18,549 nt of DNA from CAZVEV01 sp964625865 (GTDB lineage Bacteria; Planctomycetota; Phycisphaerae; SM23-33): assembly GCA_964625865.1 (NCBI GenBank), contig CAZVEV010000098.1:1-18549 (forward strand), given 5' to 3'. The stretch's first letter is position 1, and each line of letters opens with the position of its first letter. The notes under the pieces are model-generated. The model saw nothing but the letters and a program-made list of their open reading frames with translations. It was not told the DNA's origin and did no database searches. This document shows positions 1 through 7,525 of the stretch, piece after piece. A program made the position numbers and the translations under genes.

Positions 1-103
1 CAGCCACCACCGCTGCGTAGGCGTGTATTTTCGTAGCAGGCACGTCCGCTTCGCTTCGCTGCGCTCCCGAGCCAGTCCCCATTTTCGCGGGCTGAGTTCC
101 GTT
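1..103. repeat. Non-coding tail with short CGCTT-type repeats
   Basis: This stretch lies downstream of the pseudokinase gene, and I see no gene in it. Positions 47-65 are four consecutive CGCTT-like pentamers, the last one incomplete, inside a GC-rich block at about 39-80. From memory, similar blocks recur between genes in planctomycete genomes, which would make it a dispersed repeat, but the window alone cannot show this. No convincing terminator hairpin with a T tract is visible. Confidence 0.3.
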
Positions 104-2362
104 CTAATCGAAGATGCGCTCGCCGCTGCTCTTGGGGGCCACCAGGCGGTAGGCCTCCTCGTAGTCGGCGCGGGACCGGGCCTTGTCGCCCTTCTTCTCG
201 TAGGCGTAGCCGCGGTTGTACAGCGCCTGCGGGCTGGCCGGCTTGATGCCCAGGGCCGTCGTGTTGTCGTCGATGGCCTCGTCGAACTTGCCCATCCGCA
301 GGTAAGCATATCCACGGTTGAAGTAGCTCTGGAAGTTGTTGCCGTCGAGCTTGATCGCCCGGGTCAGGTCCGCGACGGCCTCGGTGTACTTCTTGCTCTC
401 GCTGTAGGCCACCCCGCGGTTGTTGTAGGCCAGGGCGATCTTCGGGTCCAGTTCGATCGCCTTGGTGTACTGCTCGATGGCCTGGGCGTACTGGCCCTTC
501 ATGGCGTAGTCGTTGCCCGCGTGGATATACCACGGCGTGCTCTTGGGCGCCCGCTGTTCGGCCCGCTTGTAGTCGTGGTCGGCCTCCCGCTGCTTGCCGA
601 GTTTCTCGAACGTCAGGGCGCGGCAGTAATAGGGGACGTAGTCGCGGTCGTCGATTTCGATGGCCTTGGAGTAGTCGGTCAGGGCTTTGATGTAGTCGCG
701 GTCGAAGAAGTAGGCGAACCCCCGCTGGACGTAGGCCCAGGCGTAGCGCGGATCGTGGGTGACGGCCTTGGTGTAGTGCTTGATCTTGTCGGCGGGTTCC
801 CGGGCGGCCTGGCCCATGTAGAAGGCTTTGCGGGCGTCGGGACTGCTGGTTGACCGTTTGAGGCGTGACGGGTCCATGAAGGCCCTGGCCACCGCGTCGG
901 GCGTTCGCGTGGAGATCGCCGACAGGCGTTTCATCCTGGCCACCGCGGTCTCGCGGGGCGTCTTGGGCTTGGGTGTCGCGATCAGGCGAGCGCGGGTGGC
1001 TTCGGCCGTCCGTCGCTTGCCCTGGGCCTGGTCACGAAGCGCCTCCATGATGGTTGACGATCCGCCGTTGGGCCGGGGCTTCGGCTTGGGGTTGGGCTTG
1101 GGATTCGGCTTCGGTTTCGGTCGGGGCTTTGGCTTGGGCTTCGTGCCGCTCCCGCCCGTCCCCTTGCCGTTGCCTCCGCCGCGTCGGGGAGGCTTGGCCG
1201 CTTGGCCGCCGGATCCGTCTCCCGCGTTGGTCAGCGCGCTGGGCTGGTCCTCGTCATCATTGAGGACCTTCTTGACCAGCGGTATCGCGAAATAGATCGC
1301 CGCCCCCGCTCCGACGAGAATGAGCAGCATGAGCACTTTGGAGAAGAAACTGCTCTTGGGTTTGACGGGCCTGCGGAACTGGGGCATCTCGCGCGCCCGC
1401 GACGCCGCTGCCGCTGCCGCCGCCGCCACGTCGGCCTGAAGGGCGTCGACCTGCACGGTATCGCTCGGGGCGCCCGGCGCGGGGGCCTTGGCGGCGCGCC
1501 CGATGCCCTTGAGCGCCTCGAGCAGCTTCTCTGCCGAACGGTAGCGGTCGATGGGGTACTCGGCAAGACAGGTGGTCACGACGGTGTCCCACTGGGGGGC
1601 GACGTTCTCGGCGCATGTCGAGGGCAACTGGGTGAAGCTGCCCGGCGCCTGGCCGGTCAGCATGCGATACAGGAGCACGCCGAACGCGTAGATGTCGGCC
1701 CGCTCGTCGACCTGGGCGGCGTGGCGCTGCTCGGGGGCGAGGTACTCATACGGCGTGGGTTCGGTGGACGTATATGGCGCACGCGGACGCGACAGGGCGT
1801 CGGCCAGCTTGGCCTGCATCCCCTGGAGCATGTGCGTGTAGAGGAATTCCTCTCCCGCCATCTGCGCCAGGCCGAATCCGCTGACCTTGACGTTATTGGC
1901 TGCGTCGATCAGGACCTTGTCGGGCCCGAGCGAATGGTGTCTCTGCCCGTTGTCGTGAGCGAAGGCCATCGCCTCGGCGATCTGGATGGCCCAGACGCGC
2001 ACGAGCTTCATCTGCACGGCCCCGTCGGCCTGCTCGCGCCGATAGGCGAGGTATTCCTCGAGGCTCATCGGCTTGCCGCGCGGCCCCGAGACGTACTCCA
2101 TCGCCACGAAGTACCGCCCCTCGGCGCGGCGCATTTCCTTGACGCCCACGATGCGCCCGTGCGTCAGGTCCGTCAACGTGCGAGAGACGCTGCGAAACCG
2201 CTCGCCGAACCGCTTGTCCGCCGACAGGTCCTCATGAAGGATGCTCAGCGCGCACGGGTCGCCGGTTTCGGCATGCTCGGCCAGGTATATCTGGCCCACC
2301 TCGTCCTCGCCCAACAGTTCTGTCAGGAGATAGTCGCCGATTCTCTGCTGGTTGGCGTCCAT
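104..2362 (-). CDS. Membrane pseudokinase (STK fold) with C-terminal TPR repeats
   Basis: 752 residues from the chosen start. Residues about 8-285 have the Hanks-type Ser/Thr kinase fold (IGDYLLTELLG start, APE at 209-211, DERADIYAFGVLLYRMLTG helix). The key residues are replaced: the second glycine of the Gly loop is Asp20, the VAIK lysine is Ser40, HRD is HHS (142-144), and DFG is GFG (162-164). It is therefore very probably a pseudokinase that binds partners or relays conformation. One membrane span lies at about 340-363. It is followed by a Lys-Pro-rich spacer (about 408-431), then six full TPRs and a partial one (about 526-741). The kinase fold should be cytoplasmic and the TPRs periplasmic. 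An in-frame ATG at 2419 is possible, but 2362 has GGTGAT at SD distance and places the start just before the domain, as is usual in this family. It is divergent from the caspase operon. Confidence 0.88.
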   Translation of the reverse strand: MDANQQRIGDYLLTELLGEDEVGQIYLAEHAETGDPCALSILHEDLSADKRFGERFRSVSRTLTDLTHGRIVGVKEMRRAEGRYFVAMEYVSGPRGKPMSLEEYLAYRREQADGAVQMKLVRVWAIQIAEAMAFAHDNGQRHHSLGPDKVLIDAANNVKVSGFGLAQMAGEEFLYTHMLQGMQAKLADALSRPRAPYTSTEPTPYEYLAPEQRHAAQVDERADIYAFGVLLYRMLTGQAPGSFTQLPSTCAENVAPQWDTVVTTCLAEYPIDRYRSAEKLLEALKGIGRAAKAPAPGAPSDTVQVDALQADVAAAAAAAASRAREMPQFRRPVKPKSSFFSKVLMLLILVGAGAAIYFAIPLVKKVLNDDEDQPSALTNAGDGSGGQAAKPPRRGGGNGKGTGGSGTKPKPKPRPKPKPNPKPNPKPKPRPNGGSSTIMEALRDQAQGKRRTAEATRARLIATPKPKTPRETAVARMKRLSAISTRTPDAVARAFMDPSRLKRSTSSPDARKAFYMGQAAREPADKIKHYTKAVTHDPRYAWAYVQRGFAYFFDRDYIKALTDYSKAIEIDDRDYVPYYCRALTFEKLGKQREADHDYKRAEQRAPKSTPWYIHAGNDYAMKGQYAQAIEQYTKAIELDPKIALAYNNRGVAYSESKKYTEAVADLTRAIKLDGNNFQSYFNRGYAYLRMGKFDEAIDDNTTALGIKPASPQALYNRGYAYEKKGDKARSRADYEEAYRLVAPKSSGERIFD

Positions 2363-2455
2363 GGTATCACCCATGGTATCGCCGCCCGCGACGCCAATCA
2401 ACAGCGCGCGCCGAGACATTTCCGTGCGCCGAGCACATATTCTCTGAGTACTGGA

Positions 2456-2484
2456 TTCTTAAAGCGAAGAGACGTGTATACAAT
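2456..2484 (+). promoter_or_regulatory. Candidate sigma70-like promoter for the caspase operon
   Basis: A TACAAT -10 box (2479-2484, five of six matches) follows a weak TTCTTA -35 box (2456-2461) at 17-bp spacing. It lies in the divergent gap between the pseudokinase and the small lipoprotein gene. It predicts a leader of about 120 nt. Only the -10 box is good, and planctomycete promoters are poorly defined, so this is tentative. Confidence 0.3.
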
Positions 2485-2609
2485 ACATTGAAGGTCTATC
2501 CGACGATTCCGTCGGCGGTCAGGCGGACTAGGTTCGCGTTTGCACAACGACAGGGATGCACGATGGCAGGACTGACGCGTGTGGCGGACACTTGGCAAGG
2601 GGCAAGGGC

Positions 2610-2813
2610 ATGAAGCGATATGTGATTCAACGGCGGTCGCTCGCCGGACGTCTGGCCGGCGTCGTCCTGGTGGTCCTGGTTCTCGCAGCAACTCTCCTGC
2701 CGGGATGCGCCGATCCTCCGGCGTCACGAGCGAGGACGAGGCGATTCCTGGAGGTCGAGGACGCCGAATCCCGGGAACCTGACGAGATACGAAGAAAGGG
2801 GCTCGAGCGATGA
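2610..2813 (+). CDS. Small lipoprotein, 67 aa
   Basis: The predicted protein begins MKRYVIQRRSLAGR, continues with a hydrophobic stretch, and reaches a lipobox ending LLPGC (residues about 27-31). This is a classical lipoprotein signal peptide. Only about 36 polar, charge-rich residues follow the lipidated Cys, with no domain I recognise. An in-frame ATG at 2556 would add 18 residues before the signal peptide. I prefer 2610 because purine-rich AAGGGGCAAGGGC directly precedes it and the signal peptide then has a normal N-region. The stop overlaps the next gene's start as ATGA (2810-2813), so translation of the two is probably coupled. This is the first gene of the plus-strand operon and could be a partner or membrane anchor for the caspase-like protein. 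Function is unknown. Confidence 0.62.
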   Translation: MKRYVIQRRSLAGRLAGVVLVVLVLAATLLPGCADPPASRARTRRFLEVEDAESREPDEIRRKGLER

Positions 2814-4492
2814 CAGACCGAACAAGACCCCTGTGGATTGCGCTGGCATGTCTCGTGCTGCTTGTCGGATGCGAGGCGGAACGGACTACGCCCAGAAGTT
2901 TCTTTGCGACGCTCCCCAGCCCCGCACCGACCGGACAGACCGCGCCGATTGCCATAGCGGTCGTCCTGGACGACCAGCGCCCCGGAGACTACGACACTTC
3001 CGGCAGGATGGTGTCGCTCATACCGTTGGTGCTTTACGGTGAGAGCACCGACCCGGGTCCGTGGTATGAGGCGTCTGCATCCGACCAGGTGATCATCGAT
3101 TACGCGAACATCATCCCCCTTCTGGTTGCCCGCGACCTCAGGGAATCCGACACCGTGCTTCACGCCGCGTGCCCTGACGAAGGGGCTTCGCTGAGCCAGT
3201 ATGAAGCCGTGTTGAGAATCCGGCTGAATCAGGGACTCCATCGAGTAGGCATATACTCGTATGGTCTGAGCTTGTTCGGCAGCATCCTGTGGGCGTTCGG
3301 ACTGCCAAGTGGACAGGTCGGTGCGAAGATAGCCGTGCACTGGGAGTTGTCCCTGCAATCCTCGGGCGAAGCCCTTACGCGGGGCACGTATGAATTCGAC
3401 GAAGCGAAACGTGTCGGCATCTACGGTGATGGGCACGTGCGTGGCGGCGATGAGCTTTTCCATCGCCAGTTCATGCCGAAACTGCTCGGAAGCGTCGTGG
3501 CGGACGTCCAGCGCGCCTTGAACGAGAAGCCGCCGGATGCCTGGCGCGCCGTTGTTCGGGCGCATGAGCAGTGGCGCCTGGACCGCGGCGATCGGTTGGC
3601 GTACAAGGACGACTCGCCTCCGGTGCGTCCGCCTGTCCGTCCGATACCTCCCGTTCGTCCGCCCGACGGTGCTGCCTGGCGATCGGCCAGGCGACGAAAT
3701 GCCTGGGCGGTGGTCGTGGGGATCGCCAAGTACGCCCACGCGGGCAAGGGGGGGCTGGGCGACCTGGTCTTCGCCGCCGACGACGCCCGGGCGTTCCGGA
3801 GGGCCCTTCTGGCCCGGGGATGGAGCGACAGTCACATCAAGTCTCTGGTCAACGAAGACGCCACCGAGCGCAACGTCAGGATCGCGCTGGAGTCCTGGCT
3901 GACCAAGGCAGGCAAGGACGACGTCATCGTGCTGTACTGGTCGGGGCACGGCTTTCCCGACCCGGAAGACCCCGAGAAGGTCTACCTCGCCTGCTACGAC
4001 ACCGACGTGCGCATCCCGGCGACGGGATACCGCATGGATCGCCTGCGCGGCACGCTCAAGGAACTCGGCGCGCGGAACGTGGTCGTGCTCGCCGACACCT
4101 GCCACGCGGGCAAGATCATCACCCGCGCCGGCGTCAAGGGCGTCAGCGTCGGCCCGTACGTCCGGAAGCTCAGGCGCGAGCGAACCGTGCCCAAGGGCTG
4201 GATCTTCATGGTCAGCGCTGAGTCCGACCGCAAGGCGATCGAGCACAAGTCGTGGTCGAACGGCGCGTTCACACACTGTCTGCTCAAAGCGCTCGCCGGC
4301 GCCGCCGACGGATACGAGAGCGTCGCGCCGAAGGACGGGGTGGTGACGATGGGCGAACTGCGCGCGTACCTCACTACGGCGATGCCCGATGAGACGCAGA
4401 AGGTCCTCGGCGTGGCGAAACGTCCGCTGATCACGACGTCCACCGGCGATCCGAACATCTGGAACCTGAGCCTGAAGGTCACGAAGGACTGA
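2810..4492 (+). CDS. Caspase-like (peptidase C14/orthocaspase) lipoprotein
   Basis: 560 residues. A signal peptide with lipobox LLVGC (Cys21) predicts an exported, lipid-anchored protein. Residues about 45-255 form an N-terminal domain I do not recognise. A Pro-Val-Arg-rich linker (about 269-286) leads to a caspase p20-like domain (about 297-555). Its start is NAWAVVVGIAKY, and it has the catalytic His in YWSGHG (His380) and the catalytic Cys in ADTCHAG (Cys431), the dyad expected of a Cys peptidase cleaving after Arg/Lys or Asp. SNGAFTHCLLKAL (483-495) matches the conserved segment after the active site. Both catalytic residues are present, so activity is plausible. It is coupled to the small lipoprotein by an ATGA overlap, with AAAGGGG upstream of the start. 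The following DUF4384 gene is a known companion of bacterial caspase domains. The substrate is unknown. Confidence 0.9.
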   Translation: MTDRTRPLWIALACLVLLVGCEAERTTPRSFFATLPSPAPTGQTAPIAIAVVLDDQRPGDYDTSGRMVSLIPLVLYGESTDPGPWYEASASDQVIIDYANIIPLLVARDLRESDTVLHAACPDEGASLSQYEAVLRIRLNQGLHRVGIYSYGLSLFGSILWAFGLPSGQVGAKIAVHWELSLQSSGEALTRGTYEFDEAKRVGIYGDGHVRGGDELFHRQFMPKLLGSVVADVQRALNEKPPDAWRAVVRAHEQWRLDRGDRLAYKDDSPPVRPPVRPIPPVRPPDGAAWRSARRRNAWAVVVGIAKYAHAGKGGLGDLVFAADDARAFRRALLARGWSDSHIKSLVNEDATERNVRIALESWLTKAGKDDVIVLYWSGHGFPDPEDPEKVYLACYDTDVRIPATGYRMDRLRGTLKELGARNVVVLADTCHAGKIITRAGVKGVSVGPYVRKLRRERTVPKGWIFMVSAESDRKAIEHKSWSNGAFTHCLLKALAGAADGYESVAPKDGVVTMGELRAYLTTAMPDETQKVLGVAKRPLITTSTGDPNIWNLSLKVTKD

Positions 4493-4562
4493 TTCGTGCA
4501 GGTCAGAGGCGTCGGACGACAACAGTCCGCGCCGAATGGGATCACGTCATGGGAACAATGAT

Positions 4563-5765
4563 ATGAGAGCGGCAGTATGTGGCGTGGCGGTGTTGGTTGC
4601 GACCGTGGCGTGGACCGGCTGCGCGCGGCAGGACGGTGCGACGGGCGAACGGCGATCCTCGCCGAAGCCTCGCGCGGGACTCGACGCGCTGATCGATACG
4701 GCGTGCGGGCGGATGGCGGCGCAGTTGCTTGCGCGCGACAAGCTGGCGGGCAGGACGGTGGCGGTCATGCCCTTGGCGGACTCCGACGGTGGGGTGCGGC
4801 GGCTGGGTGTGCTGGCGGCCGAGGGCATCGAACGGGCGCTGCTGGCCACCGGCATCAAGACCGTCGATCGCCAGCAACTGAATCACCTGCTCAACGAGAT
4901 CGACCTGCAGCGCGCGATGGCGCTGGACGACGCCATGCTGAAGAAAGCCGACGACCTGACCCGCGCCGACACCCTTGTCGTCGGGCGCGTGGTCTCTGCG
5001 GGGACGGACGTGTTGCTGTCGGTCAAGGCGGTTCGGGTGGGCACGTCCGACACGGGCAATGTGATCGCCGCTACCGGCAACCAGGCGCTGCCCGCCGACC
5101 GGATGGGCGAGTTGATGTGGTACGTACGACGCCCCCACGAGGGCGCCCGGTCCGACGGTGATGCCCGGCTGCCCGCTCTGGCGCTGGCGTACGAGCTGGT
5201 CTCGCCTACACCGGCGGGCGAGATGATCGTTCGCAACGGTGACACGGTCCGAAGCAACCAGAAGTTCAAGATCCGCGTCCAGCCCAACAGCGACTGCTTC
5301 CTCTACGTGCTCCTGTACGACAGCGCCGGCGCCGCGGGCGTGCTGTTTCCGCACAGGGACATCAAGATGTCGAACCTTGCCCGCGGCGGGGTGACCTGCG
5401 AGATCCCCGAACGCGACAACTGGTACTGGTTCGACGAGCAGCCGGGCACCGAGACGTTCTACATCGTCGCCAGCTATACGCCCCTGGACAACCTTCAGAC
5501 CGTCTTGGCGGCGATGCAGCGGGCGGGCGACGAGCGGCGCAAGCAGGCGGCGGCCGCCAGGCGGGAGATCGACACGGTGATCACTCGTGGCATGACGCCC
5601 CAAGGGGCGGCCGACTACAGCCCGGAAGGCTTCAGGATAACCACGCGTGGCGTGGGAGGCATCACGAAGCTGACGTGGACGGCCCTCGGCGCCGCGGCGT
5701 CATCGCCGGCGATATCCACCGGTCACGCCACCGCCGTCCAGCGGATCGTCCTGCGGCACAGGTAG
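4563..5765 (+). CDS. FlgO/CsgG-like plus DUF4384 lipoprotein
   Basis: 400 residues from the ATG at 4563. That start opens directly on a lipoprotein signal peptide (MRAAVCGVAVLV, lipobox AWTGC, Cys20). An upstream ATG at 4536 would add nine polar residues. Residues about 42-171 resemble the FlgO/CsgG type of lipoprotein domain (TVAVMPLADSDG, ALLATGIKTVDRQQLNHLL, TLVVGRVV), which assembles on the outer membrane in its known relatives. Residues about 229-307 look like DUF4384, with NSDCFLYVLLYDSAGAAGVLFP and the end YIVASYTP. DUF4384 often occurs fused or adjacent to caspase or kinase domains. The gene starts 70 bases after the caspase-like gene on the same strand and probably shares its transcript. 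A structural or sensing partner of the protease is an inference. Confidence 0.82.
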   Translation: MRAAVCGVAVLVATVAWTGCARQDGATGERRSSPKPRAGLDALIDTACGRMAAQLLARDKLAGRTVAVMPLADSDGGVRRLGVLAAEGIERALLATGIKTVDRQQLNHLLNEIDLQRAMALDDAMLKKADDLTRADTLVVGRVVSAGTDVLLSVKAVRVGTSDTGNVIAATGNQALPADRMGELMWYVRRPHEGARSDGDARLPALALAYELVSPTPAGEMIVRNGDTVRSNQKFKIRVQPNSDCFLYVLLYDSAGAAGVLFPHRDIKMSNLARGGVTCEIPERDNWYWFDEQPGTETFYIVASYTPLDNLQTVLAAMQRAGDERRKQAAAARREIDTVITRGMTPQGAADYSPEGFRITTRGVGGITKLTWTALGAAASSPAISTGHATAVQRIVLRHR

Positions 5766-5808
5766 GCGGCGCCCGCCGCCGACTCCCGGGTACGGGTTAC
5801 GGGGTACC
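5765..5808. terminator. Possible bidirectional terminator between convergent genes
   Basis: Two convergent genes end here. GGCGGC (5765-5770) and GCCGCC (5775-5780) form a 6-bp GC stem with a 4-base loop, and a weaker GGTAC/GTACC pairing follows at about 5790-5808. No T tract is present, so rho-independent function is uncertain. Confidence 0.25.
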
Positions 5809-6384
5809 GCCGTGGCGCCGTCGGGAGCGGGCCATCAGGACGCACATCCATGCGCCGGCAGCGATGGAGGTCCAGATGATGATGAAGGCCGCCACGCGCA
5901 CGCCGGCGGCGATTGCGGTGTCATAGGGAAGCAGTCCCATGCGGCTAAAGAGATTGTACCAGTCGTGGTCGGGGTGCTTGGTAAACGGCGAGACCAGGGG
6001 CAACGCGCGGGCGCGGGCGTCGGCCATGTACGTCGCGACGCTGTAGAGGTTCGTCGACATCCACGCCCCGCTGAGGGTCAGGGCGAAGTAGTCCCGCTGG
6101 CGCAGGAACATGAAGACGGAGATGACCGGCACGAGCAGTTGGAAGATGGTCCCGCCGGCGATGCAGAGTGTCTCGCCGGCCGGGCGAAACACGACGTGGC
6201 CCAGTTCGTGGATGCCCAGGTTCAGCCAGCCGAACGTGCCGAAGTACGCATCGTCCGTCGCGTGGTGCCACGCGATCCAGACGAACCAGCACAGCAGCAC
6301 CGCCCGCCCGGGCCAGAACCTGCCCCCACACCATGTCTCGACGGCCAGGTGCATCCTTCGCCATATTGGCGGTCTGTCATTCAT
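5797..6384 (-). CDS. Small integral membrane protein with HELGH zinc-protease motif (M50-like)
   Basis: 195 residues with about four hydrophobic segments (roughly 27-40, 75-95, 100-120, 158-185). The key feature is GIHELGH (residues 57-63), an HEXXH zinc site at the start of a membrane segment, as in site-2 proteases and other M50-type membrane metallopeptidases. A glycine-rich GGTIFQLLVP follows about 14 residues later. A conserved-looking HPDHDWYNLF (137-146) could supply a third metal ligand, but I cannot confirm this. It is shorter than typical M50 enzymes and has no PDZ domain. It is the last gene of the five-gene operon; its ATG overlaps the LamG lipoprotein gene's stop by 8 bases. No strong SD is visible, so expression probably depends on translational coupling. 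Confidence 0.75.
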   Translation of the reverse strand: MNDRPPIWRRMHLAVETWCGGRFWPGRAVLLCWFVWIAWHHATDDAYFGTFGWLNLGIHELGHVVFRPAGETLCIAGGTIFQLLVPVISVFMFLRQRDYFALTLSGAWMSTNLYSVATYMADARARALPLVSPFTKHPDHDWYNLFSRMGLLPYDTAIAAGVRVAAFIIIWTSIAAGAWMCVLMARSRRRHGGTP

Positions 6385-7525
6385 CGGCGTTGCTCGGCAC
6401 GGGGGCCTGGCCGGTCAGGCTGACCAGCCCCGCATCGTAATACCAGGGCAGCTCGAATACGTCGTCGTCCAGCGTGATGCTCACGAACTCCCGCGTGACA
6501 TGCCTCCCCGCGGCGTCGAACGGCTCCAGGACCAGTTCGACGCTCCGTCCCAGAGGCATTTCGCCGAAGGGCAGAAGGCTGTTGCGCCAGCGGGCCCAGT
6601 GGGCCACGAGGATCTCCGGCCGCTCGTAGACGCCCTCGATGACTTCATCGACACGATAGTGGCTGATCGCCAGTGCTCTGTAGTACGGGCTGGCCCCGGG
6701 CCTGGGCGGGTCGCTGCGGGCCAGCAGCGTGGCGCGGATCCGGAGAATCGGCGGTGCGGGGCGCTCACGTGCGATCGCCCTTCGCGCGCGGCAGTTTCGC
6801 CGGGCTTCATCGGCGGACAGCTCGCGCGCGTACAGGGCGACCCCTTCCAGCCTGCCCGACCAGTCGTCTTGCCCCGCGTGGGTGTCGCCCAGGACCAGGC
6901 GGTGGGGGCCGCCGGCGTTGAATGTCCCGATCATGTCGGCGTGCGCGGCGAGGCGACCGTCGAGGTAGCATGTCAGGCGTTCATCACGATACGTGACGAC
7001 CACGTGCGTCGTCGCGCCCGCCTTGACGTCGGCCAACGTGGCTACTTGCGGGGCGCCGATGGGACGAAACGTCAGCATCAGGCGGTTGCCCCTCTGCCCC
7101 AACCTGAGGGTTCCCCCTGCCCCCGGCGCCGCCGGTTCGAGCGAGATGATCGTGCGCCCGGCCTTGGGGGGCGCCGCGTCGGGTGTAATGCACGCTTCGA
7201 CCGTGAACGCCCGGCCGCGCCCGATCGCCACGGCGATCGTTCCGGCCGACCGGGCTACGTACGAGCCGCGGCCCAGCAGCATCACGCCGTTTCGGTCGAG
7301 AAAGGCCCTGCCTCGCGACAGCAGTCCCCCGGCAGAAACGGTGTGGAGTTCGACCTCCCGCCCTTCGGCGTCGACGGCCCCGACACGCTCGATGTCCTCG
7401 GCGTAGCAGAACACCAGCGCCGTCCGATCGCTCGGCCAGGGTCCCGCAGGCCCTTCACCGCAGCCGGCCAGGGCTCCAGCGGCCGCAAGTAACGCCCACG
7501 CGAGTTGGCGCCGTGTTCCGGTCAC
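6377..7525 (-). CDS. LamG/concanavalin A-like lectin domain lipoprotein
   Basis: 382 residues with a lipoprotein signal peptide (ALLAAAGALAGC, Cys22). Residues about 104-250 match the laminin-G/concanavalin A-like jelly roll (LamG_3 type): FTVEACITP at the first strand, THVVVTYRDERLTCYLDGR in the middle, and GRLEGVALYARELSADEARR at the end. Such domains usually bind glycans or proteins on envelope proteins. A C-terminal domain at about 258-370 (YYRALAISHYRVDEVIEGVYE, ILVAHWARWRN) is beta-rich and not recognised. The start codon is GTG at 7525 and overlaps the stop of the transglutaminase-like gene (GTGA, 7522-7525), with AAGAGG just upstream. The overlap indicates shared translation and, in turn, a shared envelope role with its neighbours. 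Confidence 0.8.
   Translation of the reverse strand: MTGTRRQLAWALLAAAGALAGCGEGPAGPWPSDRTALVFCYAEDIERVGAVDAEGREVELHTVSAGGLLSRGRAFLDRNGVMLLGRGSYVARSAGTIAVAIGRGRAFTVEACITPDAAPPKAGRTIISLEPAAPGAGGTLRLGQRGNRLMLTFRPIGAPQVATLADVKAGATTHVVVTYRDERLTCYLDGRLAAHADMIGTFNAGGPHRLVLGDTHAGQDDWSGRLEGVALYARELSADEARRNCRARRAIARERPAPPILRIRATLLARSDPPRPGASPYYRALAISHYRVDEVIEGVYERPEILVAHWARWRNSLLPFGEMPLGRSVELVLEPFDAAGRHVTREFVSITLDDDVFELPWYYDAGLVSLTGQAPVPSNADE

Noticed and set aside
1054..1143. Coding or regulatory repeat in the GGCTTCGG-rich stretch
   Set aside because: This is simply the Lys-Pro low-complexity spacer of the pseudokinase read on the opposite strand.
104..2362. Active Ser/Thr protein kinase
   Set aside because: The catalytic Lys, HRD Asp and DFG Asp are all substituted, so an active enzyme is unlikely.
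2627..4522. Minus-strand open frame across the caspase-like gene
   Set aside because: It is antisense to a lipoprotein with an intact caspase dyad, and shows no domain or SD of its own.
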